Shown here piece by piece: positions 32,087 through 40,807 of a stretch of DNA of 46,346 bases. Source of the stretch: Rhodopirellula sp. (GTDB lineage Bacteria > Planctomycetota > Planctomycetia > Pirellulales > Thermoguttaceae); assembly GCA_012728855.1 (NCBI GenBank), contig JAAYEH010000450.1:1-46346 (forward strand), given 5' to 3'. The notes beneath the pieces are model-generated. The model was not told the origin of the DNA. It saw nothing but the letters and a program-made list of their open reading frames with translations, and ran no database searches. Both the position numbers and the translations under genes were made by a program. How positions within the stretch are numbered: position 1 is the first letter of the stretch; every line of letters begins with the position of its first letter.

Positions 32087-33070
32087 TCACTCTTCGGCGT
32101 TTGATGCCGGCAAGCCGAGAGCCGTCAGCGAGGCGGCTGCGCCGATCTTCAGGGCCAGACGCCGCAATTGCTCTTCCGGCAGCCGTTCCAGATCATGTCG
32201 TACTGCTTCCGGCACCGGGCCAAACCGATCCTCGATCAGCGAGTAGACCAGTTCCCTCTGCCCTTGCAGCCTTCCCTTCTCAATTCCCTTCTCAATTCCC
32301 TTCTCAATTCCCTTCTCAATTCCCGTTCCAATTCCTTCCTCGAATCCTTTTTCGTAAATGGTCTGATTCATCGCTCGTACCTCTACATACGGTTTTGATT
32401 GCAGTAGGTTTTCAAGTTCTCGCTGTTGCTCTTCATCCAGCGGCAGATAGGCTTGCACGCACTCGCCCAGCAAGAATCGCTGCTGTTGGCTCAACGGAGC
32501 CTCCGCCAGCCGCCTTAACGCTTCCGCACCAATCAATGCCACCCGTTCGGCTGGCATCTTCATCAGGGCCGAAAGCGCCACGCCCAGCCAGTTGTCGCCC
32601 TGCACATATTGTATACCGTCCAACCCGGGGAGGCCCACGTACAGGTACTGAAAACGGCTGACCTCTAGGCCCCAGAGTTCCTCGACGCAGCGGTCGACGC
32701 CGATGCCGTCCAGCCCTACCTTCAAGTAGAGCACGATCGGCAGCACCGGCAACTGATGCTTGTCGCGGAGGAAATGGTAATAGTACGGCAAGCGCGGCGT
32801 GAGCTGCGTGGTGCGGTCCGGCGACTCGATTTCGATATGAATCAGTAGTAACGAGGCGGTAACCGCGGGATCGGCCGCCTCGACGATTGGAACCCTCGCA
32901 AGCAGATCCAGTGTGTGCCGGGAACCCTCCGGGGGGTCGTGGTAGAGTTCCTTGTCCAGCCACTCAACGGCCGACAGATCCAGCCGCGCGGCCCAGTCGG
33001 CGAAGAATAGCAGGAGGAAGTCGGCGAAGAACTCCCGGATCAATGTCTTGAATCGCTGATCGTGGTCCAT
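32087..33070 (-). CDS. Rpn-family recombination-promoting nuclease/putative transposase
   Basis: The product is 327 residues. The N-terminus MDHDQRFKTLIREFFADFLLLFFAD and the segment SLLLIHIEIESPDR (Glu residues near 108-112, the PD-(D/E)XK core) are characteristic of Rpn/PDDEXK_4-type proteins, which nick DNA and stimulate RecA-independent recombination. PYYYHFLRDKHQLPVLPIVLYL is also conserved. Near residues 250-268 the sequence holds four to five perfect or near-perfect GIEK repeats, coded by a 12-base tandem repeat (32274-32321). The C-terminus shares a GL..A-rich end. It is likely full length and active by motif content. Confidence 0.85.
   Translation of the reverse strand: MDHDQRFKTLIREFFADFLLLFFADWAARLDLSAVEWLDKELYHDPPEGSRHTLDLLARVPIVEAADPAVTASLLLIHIEIESPDRTTQLTPRLPYYYHFLRDKHQLPVLPIVLYLKVGLDGIGVDRCVEELWGLEVSRFQYLYVGLPGLDGIQYVQGDNWLGVALSALMKMPAERVALIGAEALRRLAEAPLSQQQRFLLGECVQAYLPLDEEQQRELENLLQSKPYVEVRAMNQTIYEKGFEEGIGTGIEKGIEKGIEKGIEKGRLQGQRELVYSLIEDRFGPVPEAVRHDLERLPEEQLRRLALKIGAAASLTALGLPASNAEE
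32274..32321 (-). repeat. 12-base tandem repeat coding (GIEK)n
   Basis: Four perfect copies of a 12-base unit (CCCTTCTCAATT on the plus strand) lie inside the Rpn-type gene, followed by one degenerate copy to 32333. The unit is a multiple of three, so copy number changes the length of the GIEK linker without breaking the frame. Confidence 0.85.
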
Positions 33071-33119
33071 GTTTCCGAGAATGACCGACGTGCATCATTT
33101 TTGTCGTTTCTGCCCGCGT

Positions 33120-34385
33120 TCACGGCAGCCGGCCGCGCGCTTCGAGGGCCTGGGCGACGGTCTTGACGGCCAGGAGCATGGCGGCGTCGCGGAGCGAGAT
33201 GCGGCGACTCTCGGCGAGGCCGCGAACCTGTTGAAACCGCTCGGTCATCCGCTGCTGCAAGCGTCCGCGGACTTCGGACTCGGTCATTTGCTCTTGCTGC
33301 GTCTCCTGGGTGTACTCGAGGTAGGAAACAAATACACCGCCCGCGTTACAGAGGATGTCGGGAAGGACGAGCACGCCGCGATCGGCGAGGATCTCGTCCG
33401 CCTCGGGCGTGGTCGGCCCGTTCGCGCCTTCGGCGATCAGGCCAGCGGCGATCCGCGAGGCGTTGTCACGGGTGATCTGGCTTTCGGCCGCGGCGGGGAC
33501 GAGCACGTCGCACGGCATTTCCAGCAGTTCGGCGGAAGCGATTTCCGACGCTTCCGAGAAGCCTTTGACCGTGCCGGTCTTGGCAACGTGAGCTTCCATC
33601 GCGGCCAGATCCAATCCCCCTTCACGGTACACAGCGCCGTAGAGATCGCCGACACCGAGGATCCGAATGCCCTGCTCGGCCAAGGCCTTGGCTGCAACCG
33701 AGCCGACGTTGCCGAATCCCTGCACGACCGCCGTGGCGCCCTCGACCTTCCGCCCCGAGTGCGCCAGGGCTTCGACGACGCAGGCGGCCACTCCGCGACC
33801 GGTCGCCTCGCGCCTGCCCGGAATGCCGCCGAGGATCACCGGCTTGCCGGTGACGTAGCAGCCGTGTGTGGTGGCATTCCCTATCGACCAGCTTAGTGCG
33901 TCCTTGATATAGCCCATGTCGCGCTCGTTCGTCCCCATGTCCGGCGCCGGCACGTAGACCAACGGGCCGATATGACGGACGGCGTTGCGCGCGTAGTTGC
34001 GCATCAACGTCTCTTTGTCGTAGGGGCTGAGCTTCTCCGGGTCGGCGACGATGCCGCTCTTGCCGCCGCCGAAAGGAACGCCGATCAGTGCGCACTTCCA
34101 GGTCATCTCCATTGCCAGGCCCGCCACGTCGTCGAGCGTGACGCTCGGCCTCATGCGGATGCCCCCCTTAGAAGGCCCCAGCGCGATACTGTGCCGCACG
34201 ACAAATGCCCGGAAAATGTGCACCTTGTCGTCGTGGAACTGCGGCGTCAGCGAGATCTCGATCCGCTCCTTCGGCCTTCGCATTTTTTCAAGGAGTAGCC
34301 CTTCGACTTCACCCTCAAGCATGTGGGCGGCGCGGTCGTAGTTGTACAGTGCGTTTTCGAGAATCGTGGTTGCGGACATCGACAT
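33120..34385 (-). CDS. gdhA: Glutamate/leucine/phenylalanine/valine dehydrogenase
   Basis: The product is 421 residues, the usual length of hexameric NAD(P)-GDH. Conserved landmarks: GGIRMRP (substrate binding), WKCALIGVPFGGGKSGI (catalytic Lys in GGGKSG), PAPDMGTNERDM, GKPVILGGIPGRREATGRGV and the NAD(P)-binding VVQGFGNVGSVAAK. It catalyses the reversible oxidative deamination of glutamate to 2-oxoglutarate and ammonia. The gene name is a family-level choice; rocG/gudB are alternative names. The enzyme looks complete, with no sign of fusion or truncation. Confidence 0.95.
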   Translation of the reverse strand: MSMSATTILENALYNYDRAAHMLEGEVEGLLLEKMRRPKERIEISLTPQFHDDKVHIFRAFVVRHSIALGPSKGGIRMRPSVTLDDVAGLAMEMTWKCALIGVPFGGGKSGIVADPEKLSPYDKETLMRNYARNAVRHIGPLVYVPAPDMGTNERDMGYIKDALSWSIGNATTHGCYVTGKPVILGGIPGRREATGRGVAACVVEALAHSGRKVEGATAVVQGFGNVGSVAAKALAEQGIRILGVGDLYGAVYREGGLDLAAMEAHVAKTGTVKGFSEASEIASAELLEMPCDVLVPAAAESQITRDNASRIAAGLIAEGANGPTTPEADEILADRGVLVLPDILCNAGGVFVSYLEYTQETQQEQMTESEVRGRLQQRMTERFQQVRGLAESRRISLRDAAMLLAVKTVAQALEARGRLP

Positions 34386-34396
34386 GAAGAAATCCT

Positions 34397-35320
34397 TCAG
34401 GGCTGTGATCGCGGGTCGGGCTGCGAAAGCACCAGCAGGGATTGAGCGGCGCGGATCCGCACGTCCAAGTCCGGATCGTCCAATAGCGAGGTCAATTCAT
34501 CGGCCAGGTGGACGGCGCCCGCATCGCCTGCAAAGGCGGCCGCATGTACGCGTAGGGCGGCGTCGTCGGACTTCAGATTGCGGGCTAACGCCCGGAGACC
34601 TTCGGCGTCTTTCAGGCAAGCCAGGGCGTGCTCATGGTAGGATCGCGCGATGGGATCCGTCAACGCAGCGAGGTTGGCGCGGAGCTGCGGGACATCGCAT
34701 GGTTCGCCAATCTGGCCGAGCACCCAGGCGGCGATCCGATTGACCTCGGGGTCTTTCGCCGCCAGTTTTTCCCGCAGCCGTTTCATCGCGTCGGCCGAGC
34801 CGTCGCGGCCCAAGGCGGCCGCGGCCATAATCGCCAGCGTGGGATTTTCGTCTTGGTCCATTGCCGCGCGGAGCAGCCGACCGTCACCGGTGCGTCCGCA
34901 CTTGAAGAGACTTTCGCAGGCGTGGACGTGACCGTAAGGCTCTTCTTTGGCCAGGATCTCCAGCAAGATCGCCGTCCGGGAGAGGTCTCCTGCCCGAACC
35001 AGCTCTCGCGCCAAGCCGCAACGGTGGCGATCGTCGGTTTCGGTTTCCAATTTCGGGCTTAGGCAGCGACGAACCTCCTGGCCGTGCCCGGCCAGCGTGA
35101 GCGCTTCGGCCGCATGCATCGACGGCCAGAAGTCGTCCGCGCGCAAACCTGATCGAAGGATTTCCAGGCAACGCGTTTGCATGGCCGGCGATAGGGTAAT
35201 CGATGGCATCGGTCGGTCCTTTTCCTCAGCGGCGGTGCTGCCGTCGAACTGCGTGGCCGCGACAGCAAGGCCGAAAACGAAGCATTGAAAAACCAAGTGC
35301 AATGGTCCGGCAATACGCAC
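34397..35320 (-). CDS. HEAT-repeat protein, exported
   Basis: I prefer GTG 35320 (307 residues) because it has GGAGAACAT upstream and directly begins a signal peptide (RIAGPLHLVFQCFVFGLAVAA). The longer frame to ATG 35386 would put 22 unhelpful residues before the signal. After the signal, PBS/HEAT-type helical repeats follow: LVRAGDLSRTAILLEILA, GHVHACESLFKCGRTGDGRLL, LAIMAAAALGRDGSADAMKRL, NRIAAWVLGQIGEP and DPDLDVRIRAAQSLLVLS. Such repeats scaffold proteins. The stop (34397) lies 11 bases before the GDH start, so they may be in one transcript. Confidence 0.8.
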   Translation of the reverse strand: MRIAGPLHLVFQCFVFGLAVAATQFDGSTAAEEKDRPMPSITLSPAMQTRCLEILRSGLRADDFWPSMHAAEALTLAGHGQEVRRCLSPKLETETDDRHRCGLARELVRAGDLSRTAILLEILAKEEPYGHVHACESLFKCGRTGDGRLLRAAMDQDENPTLAIMAAAALGRDGSADAMKRLREKLAAKDPEVNRIAAWVLGQIGEPCDVPQLRANLAALTDPIARSYHEHALACLKDAEGLRALARNLKSDDAALRVHAAAFAGDAGAVHLADELTSLLDDPDLDVRIRAAQSLLVLSQPDPRSQP

Positions 35321-35440
35321 GGGATGTTCTCCGATGGGCTGCTCAGTGGTAGTCCGATTTGCGGCGGTTGCTCGATGAGTCAGCATAGCACGACGAACCG
35401 GGACGTGGTATACCCTGGAGTCCGCGAAATCACGCGCTCC

Positions 35441-36631
35441 TCAATAACGCACGACTCTCCGCAAGAGCCATGCGCCCCAGACAACCAGGATCACGTTGCC
35501 CAGCCAGACCGAGCAAGGCGGTAAAGCTCCACGCTTCGAACCGTCGACTCCGTAGGTCAACAGAGGATAATAGACCACGAGGATGGGCAGAAAGCAAACG
35601 AAAAACGTGGCAAGCACATCGGAGTTTCGGAGCCGGATGGCCATCGGCGCACCGATCAGGACGAAACAGAGGCAGCTGAACCCGTTCGCCCAGCGGCGCC
35701 ACGGTTCCGTCTGCAGCCGGTAGAGCTTGTTTTTCATCGCGTCGAGCGTCTGGCGTCTTTTTTCCCATTCGGCGTCTTTCAGTGCGGTGAAATCGCCCGC
35801 CAGCATCTGGTAGGCCGCCGTGGCCGCCATCTCCTCTTGGAGAACCTCGATCATCCTTTTCTGGCTCTCGAGTTGCCCGCTGATCTCAGACAACCCCAGT
35901 TGCGCGGGCGAGAGTTGGGCGGCGGTGCGGGCCTGGCTGGCGGCATCCAAAGGAATGGGTTGTTCAAAGGTGTCGGGGATCTGCATCGTCGCGACACCGT
36001 CCCAGTCCATCGTGCCGTTACGGAAGATGATCGTCAGGGCGTTTTCCGCCCGGTCCGAGCGGAGTTCCGCCTCTTCGGCGCGAAACATCACCGGCGGCGA
36101 ATCGGCGCTGGCCTGGTAGGTGATTACCGGCGAGATCAGGGTACGGTCGCGAACGGCCTTGACGGTCACCGAGAAGCGGCTGGTCGAATAGGATCGCTGG
36201 GTGCGGAGCATTCCGTAGGCGACCGATTCGACGGCCTCGACCACTACCCGGCGGACGCCGGCCTGGCCCCACGAGACAGCCACGTCGTTGAGCCAGACAG
36301 CCACCAGACTCAGCCCAACGGCCAGCACCAGCACTGGCCAGAGGAGAACCAGCGGGCTGATCCCCATCGCCTTGATCGCCATGACCTCGTTGTTGCCCGA
36401 CAGTCGGCCGTAAACCATGCAGGCGGTGAACAACAGCGTTCCAGGGAGCGTGAAACGCAACGCATCGGGGAGGATGTACGGGATCAAGCGAACGATCTGC
36501 GCCGGCCCGATGCCCTGGCTACTGGTTTCCTTGACGATGCCGATAATGATCACGAAGCCCGTCATCGCGACCAGCGCGACGAGGAAGACCTTCAACAATT
36601 CGAACAGAACGTAGCGTGAGACAATTCCCAT
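35441..36631 (-). CDS. LptF/LptG-family permease
   Basis: From ATG 36631 the product is 396 residues. The frame upstream to 37165 overlaps the divergent gene and is rejected. The N-terminus MGIVSRYVLFELLKVFLVAL is the usual start of LptF/G (YjgP/YjgQ) proteins. Six membrane helices are visible: three at each end, with LPGTLLFTACMVYGRLSGNNEV and MAIKAMGISPLVLLWP (coupling-helix region) in the first half, and a beta-jellyroll-like periplasmic domain in the middle. These permeases extract lipopolysaccharide from the inner membrane with the LptB ATPase. Whether this is F or G cannot be said. Confidence 0.85.
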   Translation of the reverse strand: MGIVSRYVLFELLKVFLVALVAMTGFVIIIGIVKETSSQGIGPAQIVRLIPYILPDALRFTLPGTLLFTACMVYGRLSGNNEVMAIKAMGISPLVLLWPVLVLAVGLSLVAVWLNDVAVSWGQAGVRRVVVEAVESVAYGMLRTQRSYSTSRFSVTVKAVRDRTLISPVITYQASADSPPVMFRAEEAELRSDRAENALTIIFRNGTMDWDGVATMQIPDTFEQPIPLDAASQARTAAQLSPAQLGLSEISGQLESQKRMIEVLQEEMAATAAYQMLAGDFTALKDAEWEKRRQTLDAMKNKLYRLQTEPWRRWANGFSCLCFVLIGAPMAIRLRNSDVLATFFVCFLPILVVYYPLLTYGVDGSKRGALPPCSVWLGNVILVVWGAWLLRRVVRY

Positions 36632-36833
36632 GGAGTCTTTGTCGTAAGTTCTCCGCACCGTGCATGAGTGTTTGGCTCGTTGGGTTGCGGCCAAAGGCCG
36701 CGCTGTGACAAATAGTGTCGCCGGATCGGTTCCTAGGGTCAACGCCAGTCTGAAACGAACGGCAAACCATGGGGGGTGACAAAAAATGTGCAATGCTTGA
36801 ATCGGCGAACCGTTCCGACGAGGCAAGGCGAAT

Positions 36834-37937
36834 ATGGGGCAGATCGAAGCAACCGTTCTGGATAGCGTCGACCAGATCCGCCAGCGGGCCGAGACATGGG
36901 ATCGCCTCTGGCAGCGGAGCGAGGTGACGCTGCCGACCGCGCGCGCCGATCTGGTGCGGCTCTGGACCGGGTGTTTTGCTCCAAAGGCTTTGTTCCGTGG
37001 CATTTGCATCGAAGAGGGTGGCGAGCTGCGGGCCGTATTACCGTTGGTCGGCCGCCGGGTGCGCGGAGTGGTTCCGGCCGGGGATCTCACCTGGAACTGC
37101 TGGTCTGCCAGTGGAGAACTGTTGCTAGACCCATTGTCGGACAATAACGAGATCGCGACCTGCATGGTCGCCGCTGCCAGACGTCTTCCTTGGCCCGTGC
37201 TCTGGCTGGAGACGGCCCCCTATGAAACCCCCCGATGGATCTGCATTCTCAGCGCCTTCGCAACGAGTGGTTGTCCAGCGGATTGCCACCACCGGTACGA
37301 CATCGGCCAGGTCGAAATCCGAGAGAGTTTCGAGGACTACCTCAACGCGCGGCCCAAGCAGTTCCTCCGAACGCTGCGAAAGGATCATCGGCGGTTGGAG
37401 CGAACGGGGGCTCTCACGTTAAAGGTATATTCACCACCTGAGCCCGGCGAGCTGTCCGATTTGCTCGCCACTGCCTTTGAAATGGAGCGGCAAGGCTGGA
37501 AGGGACGCGCCGGAGGCGCCGTCGTCAACCACCCGGGCGTCTTCGAATTCTACCTGGAGCAGGCGCGGCGACTGGCCGACTGGAAACAGTGCCTGCTCGC
37601 CTTTCTGCTCCATCAGGGCCGGCCGATTGCCTTTGATTTCGGCTGGACGGCCAAGGGGGTCTATCACTCCTTCAAAGTCGGCTATGACGAGCAGTATCGG
37701 CAGTGGAGCCCCGGCCACGTCCTGCGGATGTTGCTGATCGAACATTTCCACCGCGAGCCGGGTTGGAGACTGATCGATTTCCAGGGCCCGCTGACCGATG
37801 CGCTCGCTGCCTGGTCGACGCGAACCTACAAGATCGGTCGTGTGGCGGTCGGCTTGAAGCCGTTGCGGGGCCGTCTTTTCGTCTCAGCCGCTGGATGGGC
37901 GGCAGCATTGCGACGGCGCGGGCAACGCTCGCGGTGA
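36834..37937 (+). CDS. CelD/BcsL-type GNAT acetyltransferase
   Basis: The product is 367 residues and starts at ATG 36834, divergent from the LptF/G gene. The C-terminal half shows the Acetyltransf_6/FemAB-like GNAT fold: KQFLRTLRKDHRRLERTG, YLEQARRLADWKQCLLAFLL, PIAFDFGWTAKGVYHSFKVGYDE and SPGHVLRMLLIEHF. Relatives act in cellulose or exopolysaccharide production and are often called 'CelD/BcsL acetyltransferases involved in cellulose biosynthesis'. Here no cellulose genes are near, so the role is unclear. Position next to the LptF/G gene suggests a cell-surface glycan or lipid substrate. Confidence 0.82.
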   Translation: MGQIEATVLDSVDQIRQRAETWDRLWQRSEVTLPTARADLVRLWTGCFAPKALFRGICIEEGGELRAVLPLVGRRVRGVVPAGDLTWNCWSASGELLLDPLSDNNEIATCMVAAARRLPWPVLWLETAPYETPRWICILSAFATSGCPADCHHRYDIGQVEIRESFEDYLNARPKQFLRTLRKDHRRLERTGALTLKVYSPPEPGELSDLLATAFEMERQGWKGRAGGAVVNHPGVFEFYLEQARRLADWKQCLLAFLLHQGRPIAFDFGWTAKGVYHSFKVGYDEQYRQWSPGHVLRMLLIEHFHREPGWRLIDFQGPLTDALAAWSTRTYKIGRVAVGLKPLRGRLFVSAAGWAAALRRRGQRSR

Positions 37938-38041
37938 GCGAGGCAAGGGGTGGAAGAAGCGGCGCGGGCGTGCTAAATTATCAACGGCGCGCCGACCTAT
38001 CCCGCCGCCGTAACCCAACCCAGGAATCGGACGATCAATTC

Positions 38042-38707
38042 ATGCCCCCGCCTCGCGCCGTGGTCTTTGACATGGACGGTTTGATGTTCAACACGGAAGA
38101 CGTGTACTACCAGGTCGGTTGCGAAGTGCTCCGCCGGCGTGGGCACGAGTTCACCAAGGAGTTGAGCGATGCCATGATGGGCCGCCCGCCGCAGCCGAGC
38201 TTCGAGCTGATGATCCAATGGCACTCGCTCGACGATACCTGGCGGCAACTTTCGATGGAATCCGAGGGAGTTTTCGTCGAATTGCTCGACGGCTACTTGG
38301 CGCCGATGCCCGGCCTGCTGGAATTGCTCGATTATCTGGAACAGGCGGGGATTCCCAAGGCCATCTGCACCAGCAGCAGTCGCAACGTCCTTTCGGCGGT
38401 TCTCTCCCGTATGGAGATGGAGCCGCGGTTTCAGTTCACCTTGACGGCCGAAGACATCGTCGAGGGGAAGCCGGCCCCGGAAATCTACTTGAAGGCGGCG
38501 GCTCGATTCCAGCTTCGGCCCGCGGAAATGCTCGTCTTGGAGGATAGCTCCACCGGTTGCCGCGCGGCGGCTGCGGCGGGCGCTTTCGCGGTGGCCGTGC
38601 CGGGCGAACACAGTCGGGGACAGGACTTCAGCGTGGCCTCGCTCGTGATCGACAGCCTGGCCGATCCGCGGCTCTATGCAGTTCTCCGTGCAGACGGCGG
38701 CGAGTGA
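38042..38707 (+). CDS. HAD-family hydrolase, beta-phosphoglucomutase-like
   Basis: From ATG 38042 the product is 221 residues; longer in-frame upstream sequence overlaps the preceding gene and is rejected. All four HAD motifs are present: motif I VVFDMDGLMFNTED (nucleophile Asp near residue 9), motif II CTSSSRN, motif III EGKPAPEIY (Lys), motif IV LEDSSTG. The cap is a small helical type (class IA), as in phosphoglycolate phosphatase and beta-phosphoglucomutase. Substrate unknown. It is the intact counterpart of the damaged HAD fragment at 110-493. Confidence 0.9.
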   Translation: MPPPRAVVFDMDGLMFNTEDVYYQVGCEVLRRRGHEFTKELSDAMMGRPPQPSFELMIQWHSLDDTWRQLSMESEGVFVELLDGYLAPMPGLLELLDYLEQAGIPKAICTSSSRNVLSAVLSRMEMEPRFQFTLTAEDIVEGKPAPEIYLKAAARFQLRPAEMLVLEDSSTGCRAAAAAGAFAVAVPGEHSRGQDFSVASLVIDSLADPRLYAVLRADGGE

Positions 38708-38847
38708 TCTTGGCACGGTCCCAACACACCCCCAACAGCAGGAGAACGACTCGGCGGAGTTGGTGAGGCTGAGTATCGCTGAGTATAATGGAGTCGAACC
38801 GGCCAACATCGTGAGAGTGAGTGCATAAGTGCATAAGGGGACATGAG

Positions 38848-39006
38848 ATGGCCGTCGAACGGCTGAAATCCTTGAGTATTCGCAACATTCCGGAGAAGCG
38901 AGCCTGGATGCGAATTCAGGACTCGATCAGCGCCGCCCTGGCAGCAGGAAAGAAAGAAGAAAGCGACGCCGAGTCTTGCGCGTTCCAAACTTGTTCGGCA
39001 TCCGCC
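38848..39006 (+). other. Possible short relic gene with ribbon-helix-helix-like start
   Basis: ATG 38848 is preceded by AAGGGGACATGAG. The first residues (MAVERLKSLSIRNIPEKR) vaguely resemble the N-terminal strand of ribbon-helix-helix antitoxins (SLSIRNIP). After about 50 residues the reading frame runs into an inverted repeat (39007-39065), so any original gene is broken or the frame is spurious. I give it low confidence. Confidence 0.2.
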
Positions 39007-39065
39007 GGGTCAGGCGGCCGTTTGACGTTAGCCGATGTCGCTGACGTCAAAAGGCGGCCTGACCC
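39007..39065. repeat. Imperfect inverted repeat, 22-base arms
   Basis: Left arm 39007-39028 (GGGTCAGGCGGCCGTTTGAC...) and right arm 39044-39065 pair with two mismatches around a 15-base centre. This is a strong hairpin with GC-rich outer ends, placed downstream of the HAD gene and ahead of the 3' end of the EEP gene on the other strand. It may be a bidirectional terminator or a REP-type element. Confidence 0.6.
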
Positions 39066-39192
39066 TAGCGGAAGGATCCAATCCGTTCTCGTACGACTCT
39101 TTGATTCATTACTCCATGCCGGTTTTATCCCGGCGCTTTCTCTGCCACTGGTTCGCAAACCCAAGCGGCTACGGGTTCTTTGTGCTTCTTGG

Positions 39193-40035
39193 TCAGCGAG
39201 GCACAATCTCAATCACGGCGAAAACAGGCCGATGATCCGAGGCCATCGGCTCGGCGATCACTTCGGCGACCGACACGCGGAAGCGAGATGCCGGCCGGTA
39301 GAATAGGTAATCGATCCGGGAGGTCGGCTCCTGCGAGGGAACGGTGGGGGCAGCGGCCTCGTCGATGGCATTGGTCCAACGCTCCAGCAGCGTTTGCACC
39401 GGCTCCGAATCAGGCACTGCATTGATGTCGCCGGCGAGGATCGTCGGCACGGGATCGTCATCTGCTGCGAACAACGCATTGATGGCCTTGGCCTCCTCAA
39501 CGCGATCCTCAGGCACGTTGTGCTGGAAGTGCGTGCTGACGAAACGTAGCGGTTCGCCATCGGGTCCGCGGACCGTAACGGCGATTGCTCCGCGCGGGTA
39601 CGTGACGCGCTGCGGGGTGGCTTCGGTGTACGGGAGCGGATGAATCACGACGTCGAGGATCGGCAATCGGGTCAGCACCGCGTTGCCGTACAGCCCACCT
39701 TCGTAGTGTTGGGTAGGCCCGAATCGCACTTTCATATCGGTTAATTCGCCGAGTCGCTGGGCCTGGTGGACGCGGCCGGAGCGATTCACGCCGACGTCGA
39801 CTTCCTGCAAGGCGACGAGATCCGGCTTGGCCGCGGCGATGACCGCTGCGAGGCGCTCGAGATCGTAACGCCCGTCGTTGCCCTGGCCGTAGTGGATGTT
39901 GTAGCAGAGCACCCGCAGAGCACGTGTCTCTTCAGCGTTGAGAGCACAGGGGAGCAGAAGGATGGCGACGGCTGGAATGGCGGCCATCCAACTCTTGATG
40001 AGGTGCATTGCGAATGGGGGCGTCGGTCTGGTCAT
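39193..40035 (-). CDS. Endonuclease/exonuclease/phosphatase-family hydrolase, exported
   Basis: The product is 280 residues. ATG 40035 has AGGATC upstream, ahead of a signal peptide (MHLIKSWMAAIPAVAILLLPC). EEP motifs: LCYNIHYGQG (Asn), LVALQEVDVG (Glu, metal), GNAVLTR, THFQHN, ILAGDINAVPDS (Asp/Asn) and ASDHRPVF (Asp-His). These form the complete catalytic set of the DNase I-like fold. Members hydrolyse phosphodiesters or sphingomyelin-like lipids, so a secreted nuclease or phospholipase is possible; substrate not determinable. Confidence 0.9.
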   Translation of the reverse strand: MTRPTPPFAMHLIKSWMAAIPAVAILLLPCALNAEETRALRVLCYNIHYGQGNDGRYDLERLAAVIAAAKPDLVALQEVDVGVNRSGRVHQAQRLGELTDMKVRFGPTQHYEGGLYGNAVLTRLPILDVVIHPLPYTEATPQRVTYPRGAIAVTVRGPDGEPLRFVSTHFQHNVPEDRVEEAKAINALFAADDDPVPTILAGDINAVPDSEPVQTLLERWTNAIDEAAAPTVPSQEPTSRIDYLFYRPASRFRVSVAEVIAEPMASDHRPVFAVIEIVPR

Positions 40036-40130
40036 GGTTTCAAGATCCTGGGGGGCTGGAGTTGGAACGAATGCACAGTGACGTTCGGTCGCAAGATCGG
40101 ACGGTGCGTAACACTTGAGTCAGGCCGGGA

Positions 40131-40400
40131 TTAGGGACTAGCTCTTGAACGGATTAGAGTGCTCCAACTCGGCAAAACCGTCTTCCAGACTGCCGATAAG
40201 TCCTGGATGTCCTGCCATCCCTGTGCGAGGTCATACCCGAACGGCTCCAACTTCCTGCTTGCCGCCAGAAACGCGCAGGCAACTTGCCACAATAGCGCAC
40301 CGTCGTCAAGATCCTCCACAAGAGTCCCGGCGATCGCCTGCTTGGCAGGATCACGCGGGTCGTGCGCATAGACCAGGATGTTCGTATCAACGGCGTTCAT
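40131..40400 (-). CDS. VapC-like PIN-domain toxin, truncated and missing an acidic residue
   Basis: From ATG 40400 the product is 89 residues, against about 130-140 for PIN toxins. MNAVDTNILVYAHDPRD has the first catalytic Asp. The region WQVACAFLAASRKLEPFGY has Ala where relatives carry the second catalytic acid (WQVAxEFLAASRK). The protein then stops at SRASP before the C-terminal acidic residues. RNase activity is therefore unlikely. It overlaps the antitoxin gene by 14 bases, the usual VapBC arrangement, so it is a damaged toxin of a formerly complete pair. Confidence 0.7.
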   Translation of the reverse strand: MNAVDTNILVYAHDPRDPAKQAIAGTLVEDLDDGALLWQVACAFLAASRKLEPFGYDLAQGWQDIQDLSAVWKTVLPSWSTLIRSRASP

Positions 40401-40629
40401 GGAGCTGTTCGCGACTGAAGCGCGGCGCACCGGCCGGGACGGGGTTCTGCCGCATCCGCTCGACGACTCGTTTGCGAATCCGCGCCCGCTCCTCTGGGTC
40501 CGCAACGCTCGGCGGGACGACGATTGGGCCTTGAACGATCAGTTCGACCTGCGAGTTCTCCGGCAATGCACATCCGGTTTCAGCGACGAACACCCCGTTG
40601 CGGTAGACCGCTCGCAAGATCGCGTTCAT
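40387..40629 (-). CDS. VapB-like antitoxin partner
   Basis: From ATG 40629 the product is 80 residues, with GGTGGAG just upstream. MNAILRAVYRNGVFVAETGCALPENSQVELIV is the beta-rich N-terminus of a DUF104/AF2212-type antitoxin. ADPEERARIRKRVVERMRQNP is a helical part. The stop overlaps the PIN gene start. It is expected to bind and block the PIN toxin and repress the operon. It looks complete, unlike its toxin. Confidence 0.7.
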   Translation of the reverse strand: MNAILRAVYRNGVFVAETGCALPENSQVELIVQGPIVVPPSVADPEERARIRKRVVERMRQNPVPAGAPRFSREQLHERR

Positions 40630-40807
40630 GCTATTCTCCACCTTCTCTCAAAGTATCTTCATCCATCCTAACGCTGCAGCAGCATGCTGACAAGTGCCGG
40701 TGAAATCACCCAATCCCTTGCCCAGTTTCTTGTCCGGAAAGTCGTCGGCGTCACAACGTCAACGCGCCGTAACCGTAGGCCGACGGTGATCGCCCGGCCC
40801 ATCTGCT

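Noticed and set aside
32274..32333. CRISPR-like repetition
   Set aside because: The 12-base unit is uninterrupted, in frame and encodes GIEK; there are no spacers.
36632..37165. N-terminal extension of the LptF/G gene
   Set aside because: It overlaps the divergent acetyltransferase gene and has no LptF/G similarity; MGIVSRYVLFELLKV at 36631 is the typical start.
38848..39306. Full-length reading of the frame starting at 38848
   Set aside because: It passes through an inverted repeat and then overlaps the EEP gene antisense, so only the first part could ever have been coding.
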